A stretch of 64,000 nt of DNA from Scatosoma sp900555925. Lineage in GTDB: Bacteria > Bacillota > Clostridia > Christensenellales > Borkfalkiaceae. The first letter of the stretch is position 1, and every line of letters starts with the position of its first letter. Location: NCBI GenBank assembly GCA_959603585.1, contig CAUGYD010000004.1, forward strand, positions 124,001-188,000, written 5' to 3'. Of this stretch, positions 31,637 to 39,916 are shown in pieces. The notes beneath the pieces were generated by a model. It had not been told where the DNA came from. It saw only the letters and a program-made list of their open reading frames with translations, and did no database searches. The translations under genes and the position numbers were made by a program.

Positions 31637-33604
31637 ATGGAAGCGATCAAATTTGAAAAAGTAAATTTTTCATACGGCGGAGAAGAAAAGGATTCTTTCG
31701 CGCTGCGGGACGTAAGTTTTTCGGTGGAAGAGGGCGAATTCGTCGCTGTATTGGGGCATAACGGCAGCGGGAAATCCACGCTGGCGCGGCTTGTCGACGG
31801 ACTTTTATCCCCGTCCGACGGAAAAATTTCCGTATTGGGCTTGGATGCCGCCGAAGGAAAAAATACTTTTGAGATACGGAAGAACGTCGGCATCGTGTTC
31901 CAGAATCCCGACAATCAGACGGTCGCCTCTATCGTCGAGGACGACATCGCTTTCGGTCCCGAGAATATCGGCATACCGCGGGAGGAAATCGGGCGGCGGA
32001 TCTCGTTCGCCCTCGACGCGGTGGGAATGTCCGAGTTCAGGCATTCCACGCCTTCCCGCCTTTCCGGCGGACAAAAGCAGAGGATCGCAATCGCCGGCGT
32101 TCTGGCGCTCAAACCGAAAATCATGATTTTGGACGAGTCGACGGCCATGCTCGACCCCCGCGGCAGAAAGGAAGTCACAGACGTCGTTTTGAAGCTGAAT
32201 CGGGAAGAAAAAATCACGGTGCTGCTCATCACGCATTTTCCCGAAGAAGCGATGCTCGCCGACCGCGCCATCGTCATGAACCGCGGCGAAATCGTCATGC
32301 AGGGAAAGCCCGCCGATATTCTCTGCCGAGAAGACGAATTGGAGACGTTCAATCTCACGCTTCCCCGTCCCGTGCAGATTTGTCGGGATTTGAGAAAGCG
32401 GGGATTGCCGATAGAGGACGTTCTTACGCCCGAAGCGTTGGGCGAAGAGCTTTTTTGTGCGCTGGAAGCACGTCGCAAGGCAGTTTCTCCTTCGGAGTTC
32501 GCTTCTTCCGAAAACGGGAAAGCAGGCCTTCCCTCGGAGGAGATTCCGCTTTCCGAAAACAGGCAGCGGAATGGTTCCGCAGAGGGCTCGCACTTTTCAA
32601 AAACGGCGGAAACGGACGTCCTGTCGACAGAGGCGGAAGAACGGGAAAGAAAAAGAGACGAGTCGGTCGGACGGATAGACTGTCGGAACCTGAGCTATAT
32701 ATATAATGCGGGGTCTCCGTTTGCCTCGCAGGCACTGAACGGAGTGGAGCTCACGATCGAAGCGGGCGAATTTTTCGGGATTATCGGTCATACGGGGAGC
32801 GGAAAATCCACGTTTGTCCAACATCTCAATGCACTGATAAAACTTCCGACGGCGGAAAAGAAATATAAACCGAAAAAGCTCAAAAAGGGGGAGGCTCCGC
32901 CGCCTTTGGTAAAACTGACGGTAGACGGATACGATTTGACGGACAAAAAGACGGATTTCAGGGAGCTTCGCAGCAAAGTGGGAATGGTTTTCCAATACCC
33001 CGAGTACCAGTTGTTTGCGGAGACGGTTTTTGCGGATGTAGCATTCGGTCTCAAAAATTTTTCCAAGGAGGAGCCGAAGGAAGAGGACGTCAAAAAGGCG
33101 GTGCGCGCGGCGTTGGAGACGGTGGGGATCGATTACGAAGAAATGAAAAACCGCTCTCCGTTCGAGCTTTCGGGCGGTCAGAAACGCCGCGTCGCGATTG
33201 CGGGCGTCATCGTCACGAAGCCGGAAATTCTCGTTTTGGACGAACCGGCCGCGGGACTCGATCCCCTCGGAAAACGAGAAATTATGCAACTTTTACACAA
33301 AATTCACAAAGAGTGGTGTAAAACCGTCATAATTGTGTCGCATGATATGGATGAGATCAGCGAGAACTGTTCGAGAGCGGCAGTATTTTCCGGCGGACGA
33401 GTAATCGCTTCCGCGCCGCCGAGCGAGTTGTTTCTTTCCCCCGACCGCCTTACGGCGTTGGGATTGGACGTTCCGTTTACGGCGAAAGTGACCGAATTTC
33501 TCGCGGGGAGAGGAATAAAAATTCTTTCCGATTTCACCTGTCGGGACTTCGTGGAAAAAGTATCCGAATACGCGGGAATCGCGGGGGGTGAAGCGCATGC
33601 GTGA
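31637..33604 (+). CDS. ECF transporter ATPase, EcfA1-EcfA2 fusion
   Basis: Energizes uptake of vitamins and metals by the shared energy-coupling module. In most Bacillota EcfA1 and EcfA2 are two proteins of about 280 residues; here one 655-residue chain holds both. ATPase 1 (about 1-250) has GHNGSGKST, RLSGGQKQRIAIA and LDESTAMLDPRG; ATPase 2 (about 345-640) has GHTGSGKST, the long EcfA2-specific insert KKYKPKKLKKGE, VFQYPEYQLFAETV, ELSGGQKRRVAIA and LDEPAAGLDPLG. A polar linker (about 275-345) joins them. I start at MEAIKFEKVNFSYGG; the frame is open from 31520 but that part does not resemble the family. The ribosome site is weak. Confidence 0.9.
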   Translation: MEAIKFEKVNFSYGGEEKDSFALRDVSFSVEEGEFVAVLGHNGSGKSTLARLVDGLLSPSDGKISVLGLDAAEGKNTFEIRKNVGIVFQNPDNQTVASIVEDDIAFGPENIGIPREEIGRRISFALDAVGMSEFRHSTPSRLSGGQKQRIAIAGVLALKPKIMILDESTAMLDPRGRKEVTDVVLKLNREEKITVLLITHFPEEAMLADRAIVMNRGEIVMQGKPADILCREDELETFNLTLPRPVQICRDLRKRGLPIEDVLTPEALGEELFCALEARRKAVSPSEFASSENGKAGLPSEEIPLSENRQRNGSAEGSHFSKTAETDVLSTEAEERERKRDESVGRIDCRNLSYIYNAGSPFASQALNGVELTIEAGEFFGIIGHTGSGKSTFVQHLNALIKLPTAEKKYKPKKLKKGEAPPPLVKLTVDGYDLTDKKTDFRELRSKVGMVFQYPEYQLFAETVFADVAFGLKNFSKEEPKEEDVKKAVRAALETVGIDYEEMKNRSPFELSGGQKRRVAIAGVIVTKPEILVLDEPAAGLDPLGKREIMQLLHKIHKEWCKTVIIVSHDMDEISENCSRAAVFSGGRVIASAPPSELFLSPDRLTALGLDVPFTAKVTEFLAGRGIKILSDFTCRDFVEKVSEYAGIAGGEAHA

Positions 33605-34409
33605 CGTGGCGTTCGGACAGTATTATCCCGCTCAGTCCTTCGTGCATAAATGCGATCCGCGCACGAAAATTCTCTTCCTTATCGTCTATATCGCGGCGAT
33701 ATTCACGGCGAAGAACTTTTACGGGCTTGCGGCCTGCGCGGCGGTTTTCGTGCTCATCATGGCATTTTCGCGAGTGCCTGTAAAGAGTGTTCTCCGTTCG
33801 GTAAAGGCGATTATCTTTCTTCTCGTGTTTACCGCCGTGTTGAATTTATTCTTCTATTCGGGCGAGACGGTGCTGGTCAAGTGGGGATTCTTGAAGATTA
33901 CCAAAGAAGGGATATTTTATACGATTTTTCTGGCGGTGAGATTGTTCCTTCTCGTAATGGGTTCGGCAATTCTGACCCTGACGACGACGCCCGTTTCTCT
34001 GACGGACGGCCTCGAAAGTCTCCTTTATCCTTTGAAACTCGTCCGTTTTCCCGTTCACGAGCTGGCGCTCATCATGTCTATCGCTCTCAGATTCATTCCC
34101 ATTCTGACGGACGAAACGGGGCGTATCATCAATGCGCAGAAGGCGCGGGGCGCCGATTTTGAAACGGGCGGACTCATTCGGCGGATCAAGGCGATCATTC
34201 CCGTGCTGATCCCGCTTTTGATCAGTGCCTTCCGCCGAGCGGACGAATTGGGCGACGCGATGGACGCGAGGTGTTATTCGGGCAGTAAAGTTCGCACAAA
34301 ATATAAGAAATTGACTTTTACATGGCGCGATTTCGTGGCGTTTTTCATCGGAGCGGCGCTTTTGGCAGGTGTAATTTTATTGCGTATTTATCTGCCGCAG
34401 ATTATTTGA
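33597..34409 (+). CDS. ecfT: ECF transporter transmembrane subunit EcfT
   Basis: The 270-residue membrane scaffold that couples the ATPases to exchangeable S subunits. The opening FGQYYPAQSFVHKCDPRTKI, five to six helices, and the two coupling-helix motifs near the C-terminus (AQKARGADFETGG and DAMDARCYSGSK) are those of EcfT. The start ATG at 33597 is 9 bases after GGGGGG and overlaps the fused ATPase gene by 8 bases. No S subunit is in the window, as expected for the shared (group II) type. Confidence 0.93.
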   Translation: MRDVAFGQYYPAQSFVHKCDPRTKILFLIVYIAAIFTAKNFYGLAACAAVFVLIMAFSRVPVKSVLRSVKAIIFLLVFTAVLNLFFYSGETVLVKWGFLKITKEGIFYTIFLAVRLFLLVMGSAILTLTTTPVSLTDGLESLLYPLKLVRFPVHELALIMSIALRFIPILTDETGRIINAQKARGADFETGGLIRRIKAIIPVLIPLLISAFRRADELGDAMDARCYSGSKVRTKYKKLTFTWRDFVAFFIGAALLAGVILLRIYLPQII

Positions 34410-34464
34410 TTCTCTGAGGAAAAGACGATTTTTTAGAAAATGCGCTGTTTCAGACGGAGGAAGA

Positions 34465-35226
34465 ATGCGTTACGTTTTCAAACTTTCCTATGACGGCACG
34501 AGTTATGCGGGCTGGCAGAGACAAAAGAACGCGCTGTCTGTCCAGGAAGTGCTGGAAAAAGGAATGGAGTCGGCCTTGGGGGTGCCGTGTCGGGTTACGG
34601 CCAGCGGCCGGACGGACGCAGGAGTGCACGCGGCAGGGCAGATGTGCCACTTCGATGCGGAGGGACTGACCGTCCCGCCCGAAAAACTTCCCGATTGCGT
34701 CAACCGTTTTCTGCCCTCGGATATCCGAATTTTGGAGGGGTGGGCCGCGGCAAGGCCGGATTTTGACTGTAACCGCAGCGCCAAGAAAAAGACCTATTGT
34801 TATTCCCTCTATGTATCGAAACGGGAGATTCCCTTGAAAGAGCGATTTTCGGTGAGAGTGGAAGACGCGCCGCTCTTGGCGGCTCTCCGATCGGCTGCGG
34901 CGCTGTTTGAAGGGGAGCACGATTTCAAGGCGTTTTGCGCGTCGGGTTCCTCTGTAAAGACGACGGTGCGGACGGTATATTCCGTTCGGGTGGAGGAAGG
35001 AGAGACGTTCGGCGGCAGGGATTTGAAGATATATGTCTGCGGAAACGGATTTTTGTATAATATGGTACGAACGATGGCGGGAGAACTTTTGGATATCGCT
35101 TCGGGAAGGCGGAGCGCGGAGAGCCTTCGGGAAGCCTTCGTTTCGGGAAGACGGGAGCTGCTCGGAAAGACGATGCCCGCCAAGGGACTGACGCTGATGA
35201 ATGTGGATTACGAGGAGGCCTTTTGA
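34465..35226 (+). CDS. truA: tRNA pseudouridine(38-40) synthase
   Basis: Isomerizes uridines 38-40 in the anticodon stem of many tRNAs. The 253 residues open MRYVFKLSYDGTSYAGWQRQ, hold the catalytic Asp in ASGRTDAGVHA (about 48-58), and have the conserved FLYNMVRTMAGELLDIASGR later. The order ecfA-ecfT-truA is conserved in Bacillota, so the location supports both assignments. Confidence 0.95.
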   Translation: MRYVFKLSYDGTSYAGWQRQKNALSVQEVLEKGMESALGVPCRVTASGRTDAGVHAAGQMCHFDAEGLTVPPEKLPDCVNRFLPSDIRILEGWAAARPDFDCNRSAKKKTYCYSLYVSKREIPLKERFSVRVEDAPLLAALRSAAALFEGEHDFKAFCASGSSVKTTVRTVYSVRVEEGETFGGRDLKIYVCGNGFLYNMVRTMAGELLDIASGRRSAESLREAFVSGRRELLGKTMPAKGLTLMNVDYEEAF

Positions 35227-35229
35227 GAG

Positions 35230-36363
35230 ATGAAAGAAACAAAGCGATACAATCCGAACTCGTTCAACGCCGCGCATGCGGCCGCGGCGTATTTGGCCTT
35301 TTGGCTCATGATGTTCGTTTCCGCATTTGCTCTGTCTGCCGTTTTGAATTCTCAGGGGGAAGGTAAGGTTTCGGATTATTCCCCGTATCTCGTTATGGAA
35401 TCCGTCCTTATCGCCGCGGGATTAGGCATTATTACGTTGATCGTCTGCCTCTCGGCCAATGTCAGAGCGGTCAACGGCGGAGGATTTCTCGCGCGGAAGG
35501 GCTGCGGCATGGAAATATTGATGGCATTTGTGCTCATCGGCGGACTTTTGTCCGTCTTTATGCCCCTGTCGAACAGTTTCGGATCGGAAATCCGCAACAT
35601 TCAATTTTCCCTCGGCTTTCCTGCGGCGGGGGGCGGCGATGTTCCGCTCGAACCCGGCTTTTGGTTTTATATTTATCTCTTTATCTGTACCCCTTTGCTG
35701 CCTGCAATTTTTGAAGAACTCCTGTTCCGCGGCGTTATTTTGCGGGGACTTCTGCAATTCGGAAAAGTGCCCGCCGTAGTGCTTTCGGGACTCCTGTTCG
35801 CGCTCGCGCACGGCAGCTTTGAACAGTTTATCTATCAGTTTCTCACGGGAATGGTATTCGGCGTTTTGGTCTTGGAGACGAAAAACATCGTCGTGGGAAT
35901 GGCGGCGCATTTTGCAAATAATTTCTTCGCGGTCGTATTCAGTCTCGTACTGGGCGGCGTCGAGGTTTCGGGCGAAGGCCGTCCGCACGGAGAGGTGTAT
36001 TTGTCTATCGCGACGCTCATGATTTATGCGGTGGGTACGGTTTGCCTTATCGCGGGCGTCGTGTATTTTGGAAAGAGAATGTTACATTCTCAGAGAATAC
36101 CCGACCATTCCTTCGGGGCAATAAAGGCTTCTTTCGTGGTCAACGATATGGTTTCGGGAACGCTTTGCGAAGAAAAATCTTGGTATGACTGCGGCGGGCT
36201 GGAAGATAGAAACGGAGAGCAGAAATGTTTCCTAGTCGGAAGAAAGGGAAGGGGTAAAATCAATCGCAAAGCGGGAACAGGTCTGTCAATCGCGCTTCTC
36301 GCAGTCGGCTTTGCGATAGCGTTGACGATGTCCTTGATTTCGTTGATAGGACTTGCGGCCTGA
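35230..36363 (+). CDS. CPBP family intramembrane glutamic protease
   Basis: 377 residues with about eight membrane helices. The CPBP (Abi, CAAX-protease-like) motifs are present: EELLFRG with Glu162-Glu163 and Arg, then FALAHGSFEQFIYQF, then MAAHFANNFF. Such proteases process or protect against bacteriocin-type peptides in some Bacillota; the role here is unknown. After the protease core there is an extra soluble loop of about 60 residues with several Cys (CEEKSWYDCGG...KCFL) and a last membrane helix, which is not usual. It follows truA by 3 bases. Confidence 0.85.
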   Translation: MKETKRYNPNSFNAAHAAAAYLAFWLMMFVSAFALSAVLNSQGEGKVSDYSPYLVMESVLIAAGLGIITLIVCLSANVRAVNGGGFLARKGCGMEILMAFVLIGGLLSVFMPLSNSFGSEIRNIQFSLGFPAAGGGDVPLEPGFWFYIYLFICTPLLPAIFEELLFRGVILRGLLQFGKVPAVVLSGLLFALAHGSFEQFIYQFLTGMVFGVLVLETKNIVVGMAAHFANNFFAVVFSLVLGGVEVSGEGRPHGEVYLSIATLMIYAVGTVCLIAGVVYFGKRMLHSQRIPDHSFGAIKASFVVNDMVSGTLCEEKSWYDCGGLEDRNGEQKCFLVGRKGRGKINRKAGTGLSIALLAVGFAIALTMSLISLIGLAA

Positions 36364-36433
36364 ACGTTTTAAGTTTAAGGAAGAATTAAGTAAGGAGAAT
36401 AAATCGGCCGATGATCGATCGGCGGGAGTGTTT

Positions 36434-37402
36434 ATGGAAATATATACGATTTATCGCGGATTTGTTTCGATTTTCGCTACGGTGCGCGGGCTCGAACAAG
36501 TAGACGGAAAAATGCTGTTTACCGCCTTGGGAATAGGGGGCGGCATTTGGTTGGTGCTCTTTGTCTTGCAGGGCTTCGGACTCTATGCGATGGCCAAGAA
36601 ACGCGAGATGAAAAACAAATGGCTCGCGTTCGTGCCGTTTGCTTCTGTCTGGTATATGGGAAAGCTGGCGGGCGCGTGCGACGTGTTCGGCAAAAAGATG
36701 AAGCGCCCCGGATTATATACGATGATTTCCCAGATTTTAACGGCTCTCGTATGTGCGGCGACGATAACGGTGGAAATTCTCTTATTTACCAAATACGGCA
36801 CGGAAGAGTATAAAATCATCGGAGAATACGGCGTGCAGTGGAGCAACCTTCCCACCGCGGGAAGATATGCTTTCAACTTTTATGTCATCAGTGATTATAT
36901 CCTCTCGATTGTTCAACTCGTCTATCTTGTCCTCTTGTTTATCCTTTTGATGGGATTATATAAGAAGTATTATACTCGCGGATACATGTTGCTTTCCTTT
37001 GTCGCTCTTTTTGTCCCCATGTCGAGATATATCGCAATATTCGTCATTCGCAACAATAAAGCAATCGATTACGAAGCATATATGCGTGCCCGCAGAGAGG
37101 AATTTATCCGCCGTCAACAACAGCAAAATCCTTACGGGCGCCCTCCTTATAACCAAGGCCCGTACAATCAGGGGCCTTATAATCAGGGGACGTATAATCA
37201 AAGTCCCTATGGACAAAATCCCTATCAGCCTCCTTATGGCGGGGCGCAGGGAACGCCGCCCCCTCAGGACGATCCTTTTTCGGAATTTTCCTCGAAAGGG
37301 AACGGGGCTCCGAGACAAAGCGAAGAGAATCGGGAAAATGCTTCGGGGAACGATGCCGAGAAACCGAACGGCGGGTCAGATTCGGACGACTTATTCAACT
37401 GA
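36434..37402 (+). CDS. Membrane protein with C-terminal PYNQG repeats
   Basis: 322 residues, family not recognized. Four hydrophobic segments (about 28-52, 90-112, 150-180 and 190-210) are followed by a positively charged helix (YEAYMRARREEFIRRQQQQ) and a Pro/Tyr/Gln/Gly-rich tail with repeats of PYNQG type, then an acidic end (GGSDSDDLFN). Tails of this kind are found in many Bacillota membrane proteins of unknown role and are probably cytoplasmic. The start at 36434 has a CGGGAG site; the open frame from 36353 overlaps the protease gene and has none. Confidence 0.7.
   Translation: MEIYTIYRGFVSIFATVRGLEQVDGKMLFTALGIGGGIWLVLFVLQGFGLYAMAKKREMKNKWLAFVPFASVWYMGKLAGACDVFGKKMKRPGLYTMISQILTALVCAATITVEILLFTKYGTEEYKIIGEYGVQWSNLPTAGRYAFNFYVISDYILSIVQLVYLVLLFILLMGLYKKYYTRGYMLLSFVALFVPMSRYIAIFVIRNNKAIDYEAYMRARREEFIRRQQQQNPYGRPPYNQGPYNQGPYNQGTYNQSPYGQNPYQPPYGGAQGTPPPQDDPFSEFSSKGNGAPRQSEENRENASGNDAEKPNGGSDSDDLFN
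37145..37204 (+). repeat. Four 15-bp tandem repeats coding PYNQG
   Basis: Units of 15 bases code PYNQG, PYNQG, PYNQG and TYNQS, then decay into PYGQN. The DNA of units 2 and 3 is nearly identical, so slippage could change copy number without shifting the frame. Confidence 0.8.
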
Positions 37403-37444
37403 TCGGGAAGAAATCGATTTTCTTTGAGTTCAACCGGGAAAAAT

Positions 37445-37490
37445 AAAAAGACGGAAATAAGCGAAAGTTATAATTTCCGTCTTTTTTTTC
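37445..37490 (+). terminator. Terminator of the ECF-truA-CPBP operon
   Basis: AAAAAGACGGAAAT pairs with ATTTCCGTCTTTTT and is followed by a T run. Confidence 0.85.
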
Positions 37491-37511
37491 TGTAAAAATG
37501 CTTCAAAACGA

Positions 37512-37540
37512 TTTACACCGTGAAAGCTCTGTGATATAAT
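37512..37540 (+). promoter_or_regulatory. Promoter of the mnmE operon
   Basis: TTTACA, 17-base spacer, TATAAT; a GGAGG site precedes mnmE. Confidence 0.75.
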
Positions 37541-37582
37541 AAGAATAATCATAAATTGAAGTTATAGCAAGGAGGCGCAAAA

Positions 37583-38923
37583 ATGAAGGAAAGAAATATA
37601 GCGGCAATTGCCACGCCTCCCGGAAAAGGGGGGGTGGCAATCGTGCGAATCAGCGGGGACAGCCCTCTTTCCATAGCGGAAAAAATGTTTGTTCCGTCGG
37701 GTAAGACGGCGGTGAAAGATTTTCGGCCCTATCGCCTGTATCCGGGCGAAATCGACGGCGGAACCTTTACCGATTACGGACTTTGCGTATATTTCAAGGC
37801 TCCTGCCAGCTATACGGGCGAAGACGTGGTGGAGTTTCACTGTCACGGCGGGGAGAATATCGCCCGCGGTATTTTGAAGCGCACCTTCCGACTCGGCGCG
37901 TCGGCAGCCGGGCGCGGGGAGTTTACCAAGCGCGCTTTTCTCAACGGAAAACTTTCCCTCGCCTCGGCCGAAGGAATCGCAGACATGATCAACGGGGAAT
38001 CGGAAGCGGAAGTCAAGGCGGGTTATCTCCTTTACAGCGAATGTTTGACGGGAAAGGTTCGGGAAATTCAAGATGTTCTCAAAGAAGTGCTCGCGGGGAT
38101 AGACGCGGCGATCGATTATCCCGAAGAGGGGATCGAGGAGGAATCTACGGACGATATACGTCTGGCCCTGCAACGCGCGAAGGGCGAGGTTTCCGTTCTT
38201 CTTTCCGGGTATGCAAAGGGCAAAAAAATAAAATCGGGAGTTACGGTTGCCCTCTGCGGCAAACCGAATACGGGAAAAAGCTCTCTTTTGAACCGCCTTC
38301 TCGGCTATGAAAAAGCGATCGTATCGGACATTGCGGGGACGACGCGGGACGCCGTGGAAGGCGTATTGGAAATCGACGGAGTGCGCTTCAATCTCTACGA
38401 TACGGCGGGAGTGCGCGAGAGCGGCGACGAGATAGAAAATATCGGTATCGAGCGCGCGGAAAATATCGTCCGTTCCGCGGATCTCGTAGTGTTCGTGGCG
38501 GATTCGGCGGCGGGTACGGACGGAGAGGACGCGCGCGTTTTGGAACTCGCAGAGGGAAAACCGCTCGTGAAGGTTTTCAATAAAATCGACCTGACGAACG
38601 ACGAGACGGAGACGGACGCCGACGTACTGACCTCCGCGGTGACCGGAGAAGGAATAGAACGGCTGAAAGAACTCCTTTACGAGAAGAGTTTCGGTTCGCG
38701 TGGCGAAGACGCGGCGTTTCTCATAGAAGAAAGACACTATGATGCGTTAAAAAGGGCGGAAACGGCTCTTAAACGCGCGGTTGCGGCCTGCGGCGAGCTG
38801 TCTCTCGATCTCGTGGGAATCGACGTCGGGAACGCATGGGAGAGCCTTGGGGAAATTACGGGGGAGACGGCTTCGGAATCGATTATCGAAGAGATTTTTT
38901 CCAAATTTTGCGTGGGAAAATAA
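37583..38923 (+). CDS. mnmE: tRNA uridine-5-carboxymethylaminomethyl modification GTPase
   Basis: With MnmG it modifies the wobble uridine of several tRNAs. The 446 residues hold the N-terminal folate-binding domain (IAAIATPPGKGGVAIVRISG), the helical domain, an inserted G domain with GKPNTGKSSLLN (about 227), SDIAGTTRD, DTAG and NKID, and the C-terminal FCVGK, whose Cys is the conserved catalytic one. First gene of an operon with lysR, lepA, an MGMT-like gene and hemW. Confidence 0.97.
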   Translation: MKERNIAAIATPPGKGGVAIVRISGDSPLSIAEKMFVPSGKTAVKDFRPYRLYPGEIDGGTFTDYGLCVYFKAPASYTGEDVVEFHCHGGENIARGILKRTFRLGASAAGRGEFTKRAFLNGKLSLASAEGIADMINGESEAEVKAGYLLYSECLTGKVREIQDVLKEVLAGIDAAIDYPEEGIEEESTDDIRLALQRAKGEVSVLLSGYAKGKKIKSGVTVALCGKPNTGKSSLLNRLLGYEKAIVSDIAGTTRDAVEGVLEIDGVRFNLYDTAGVRESGDEIENIGIERAENIVRSADLVVFVADSAAGTDGEDARVLELAEGKPLVKVFNKIDLTNDETETDADVLTSAVTGEGIERLKELLYEKSFGSRGEDAAFLIEERHYDALKRAETALKRAVAACGELSLDLVGIDVGNAWESLGEITGETASESIIEEIFSKFCVGK

Positions 38924-38948
38924 ACGTTAGGAAGAAAGAGAGAGAATT

Positions 38949-39842
38949 ATGGTCAATCTTGAATTATACAGAGTATTTTATACGGTGGCGAAGTGCGGCA
39001 GTCTCACCAAGGCGGCGGAAGAATTGTATATTTCCCAGCCGGCGGTTTCTCAGTCGATAAAGCAGCTGGAAAATCAGCTGGGAATATCCCTGTTCAACCG
39101 CACGCACCGCGGCATGGAATTATCCGCCCAGGGCGGGAAGCTCATTTTCTCAAAGATTGAACAGGCGCTTTACCTTCTCAATGAGGCGGAGGATATGATC
39201 GCCCAGCTGAATACGTCTGCTTCGGGCACGATACGAATCGGCGCCTCGGATACGATTTTCGAATATTTTCTTGCGGATAAAATCGTGACGTATCACGAGA
39301 AATTCCCCGCGGTGAAGATAGAGTTGGTTTCCGACCTTACGCATAAGACGCTGGAAGCGCTCAAAACGAATAAGTGCGACGTGGGGTTTATCAATCTTCC
39401 CATTCCCTCCGATCCCGAACTTACCGTATACGGCAACTGTATGCGGCTCACGGACGTGTTTGTAACGAACGAACAGCATATAGAATTGACGAAGGGAGTT
39501 ATTCCCTTGTCGAAATTGCAGGAATATCCCCTGATTTTAATGGATCCGAACACGATTGCGCGGAAATCGATGACAGTCTTTCTAGAAAATAACGGGATAG
39601 AATTGAAACCATCGATCGAAATCAGCAGTTGGGATCTCATGAAACGTCTGGTAATCCGCGGCATGGGAGTGGGCTGTATTCCGAGGGAATATGCTCTCCA
39701 TCGTCTGGCGGATAAATCCATGTACGAAATCAAGACGGATCCCGCGCTTCCCGCGCGATCTAGCGGCATGGCTCTGCCCAAAAACGCACAGATTCCCTAT
39801 GCGCTCCGCGCGTTTATAGACCTTTTCGATTTGGATATATGA
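38949..39842 (+). CDS. LysR family transcriptional regulator
   Basis: 297 residues, the same length as the LysR at 16326. The helix-turn-helix has YRVFYTVAKCGSLTKAAEELYISQPAVSQSIKQLENQLG; the effector domain follows, with the conserved GMGVGCIPREYALHRL near the end. It lies between mnmE and lepA in the same direction; no divergent partner is present, so its targets cannot be read from context. The effector is unknown. Confidence 0.9.
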   Translation: MVNLELYRVFYTVAKCGSLTKAAEELYISQPAVSQSIKQLENQLGISLFNRTHRGMELSAQGGKLIFSKIEQALYLLNEAEDMIAQLNTSASGTIRIGASDTIFEYFLADKIVTYHEKFPAVKIELVSDLTHKTLEALKTNKCDVGFINLPIPSDPELTVYGNCMRLTDVFVTNEQHIELTKGVIPLSKLQEYPLILMDPNTIARKSMTVFLENNGIELKPSIEISSWDLMKRLVIRGMGVGCIPREYALHRLADKSMYEIKTDPALPARSSGMALPKNAQIPYALRAFIDLFDLDI

Positions 39843-39871
39843 GGATTTCAGTAACAGAAATCCGTAGCAAA

Positions 39872-39899
39872 GGCCTTTTTTATGGAAAAAAGGCCGTTT
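39872..39899 (+). terminator. Terminator after the second LysR gene
   Basis: GGCCTTTTTT pairs with AAAAAAGGCC around ATGG, then GTTTT. It ends 18 bases before lepA, so it may only weaken read-through. Confidence 0.65.
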
Positions 39900-39916
39900 T
39901 ATAGAGGAAAAAGACA

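Noticed and set aside
27547..31914. A 1455-residue reading of the PFOR gene with a 249-residue N-terminal extension
   Set aside because: The extension has no PFOR-like sequence, crosses the nifJ promoter and overlaps the ECF ATPase gene; the Met at 31167 has a good ribosome site and the normal PFOR start.
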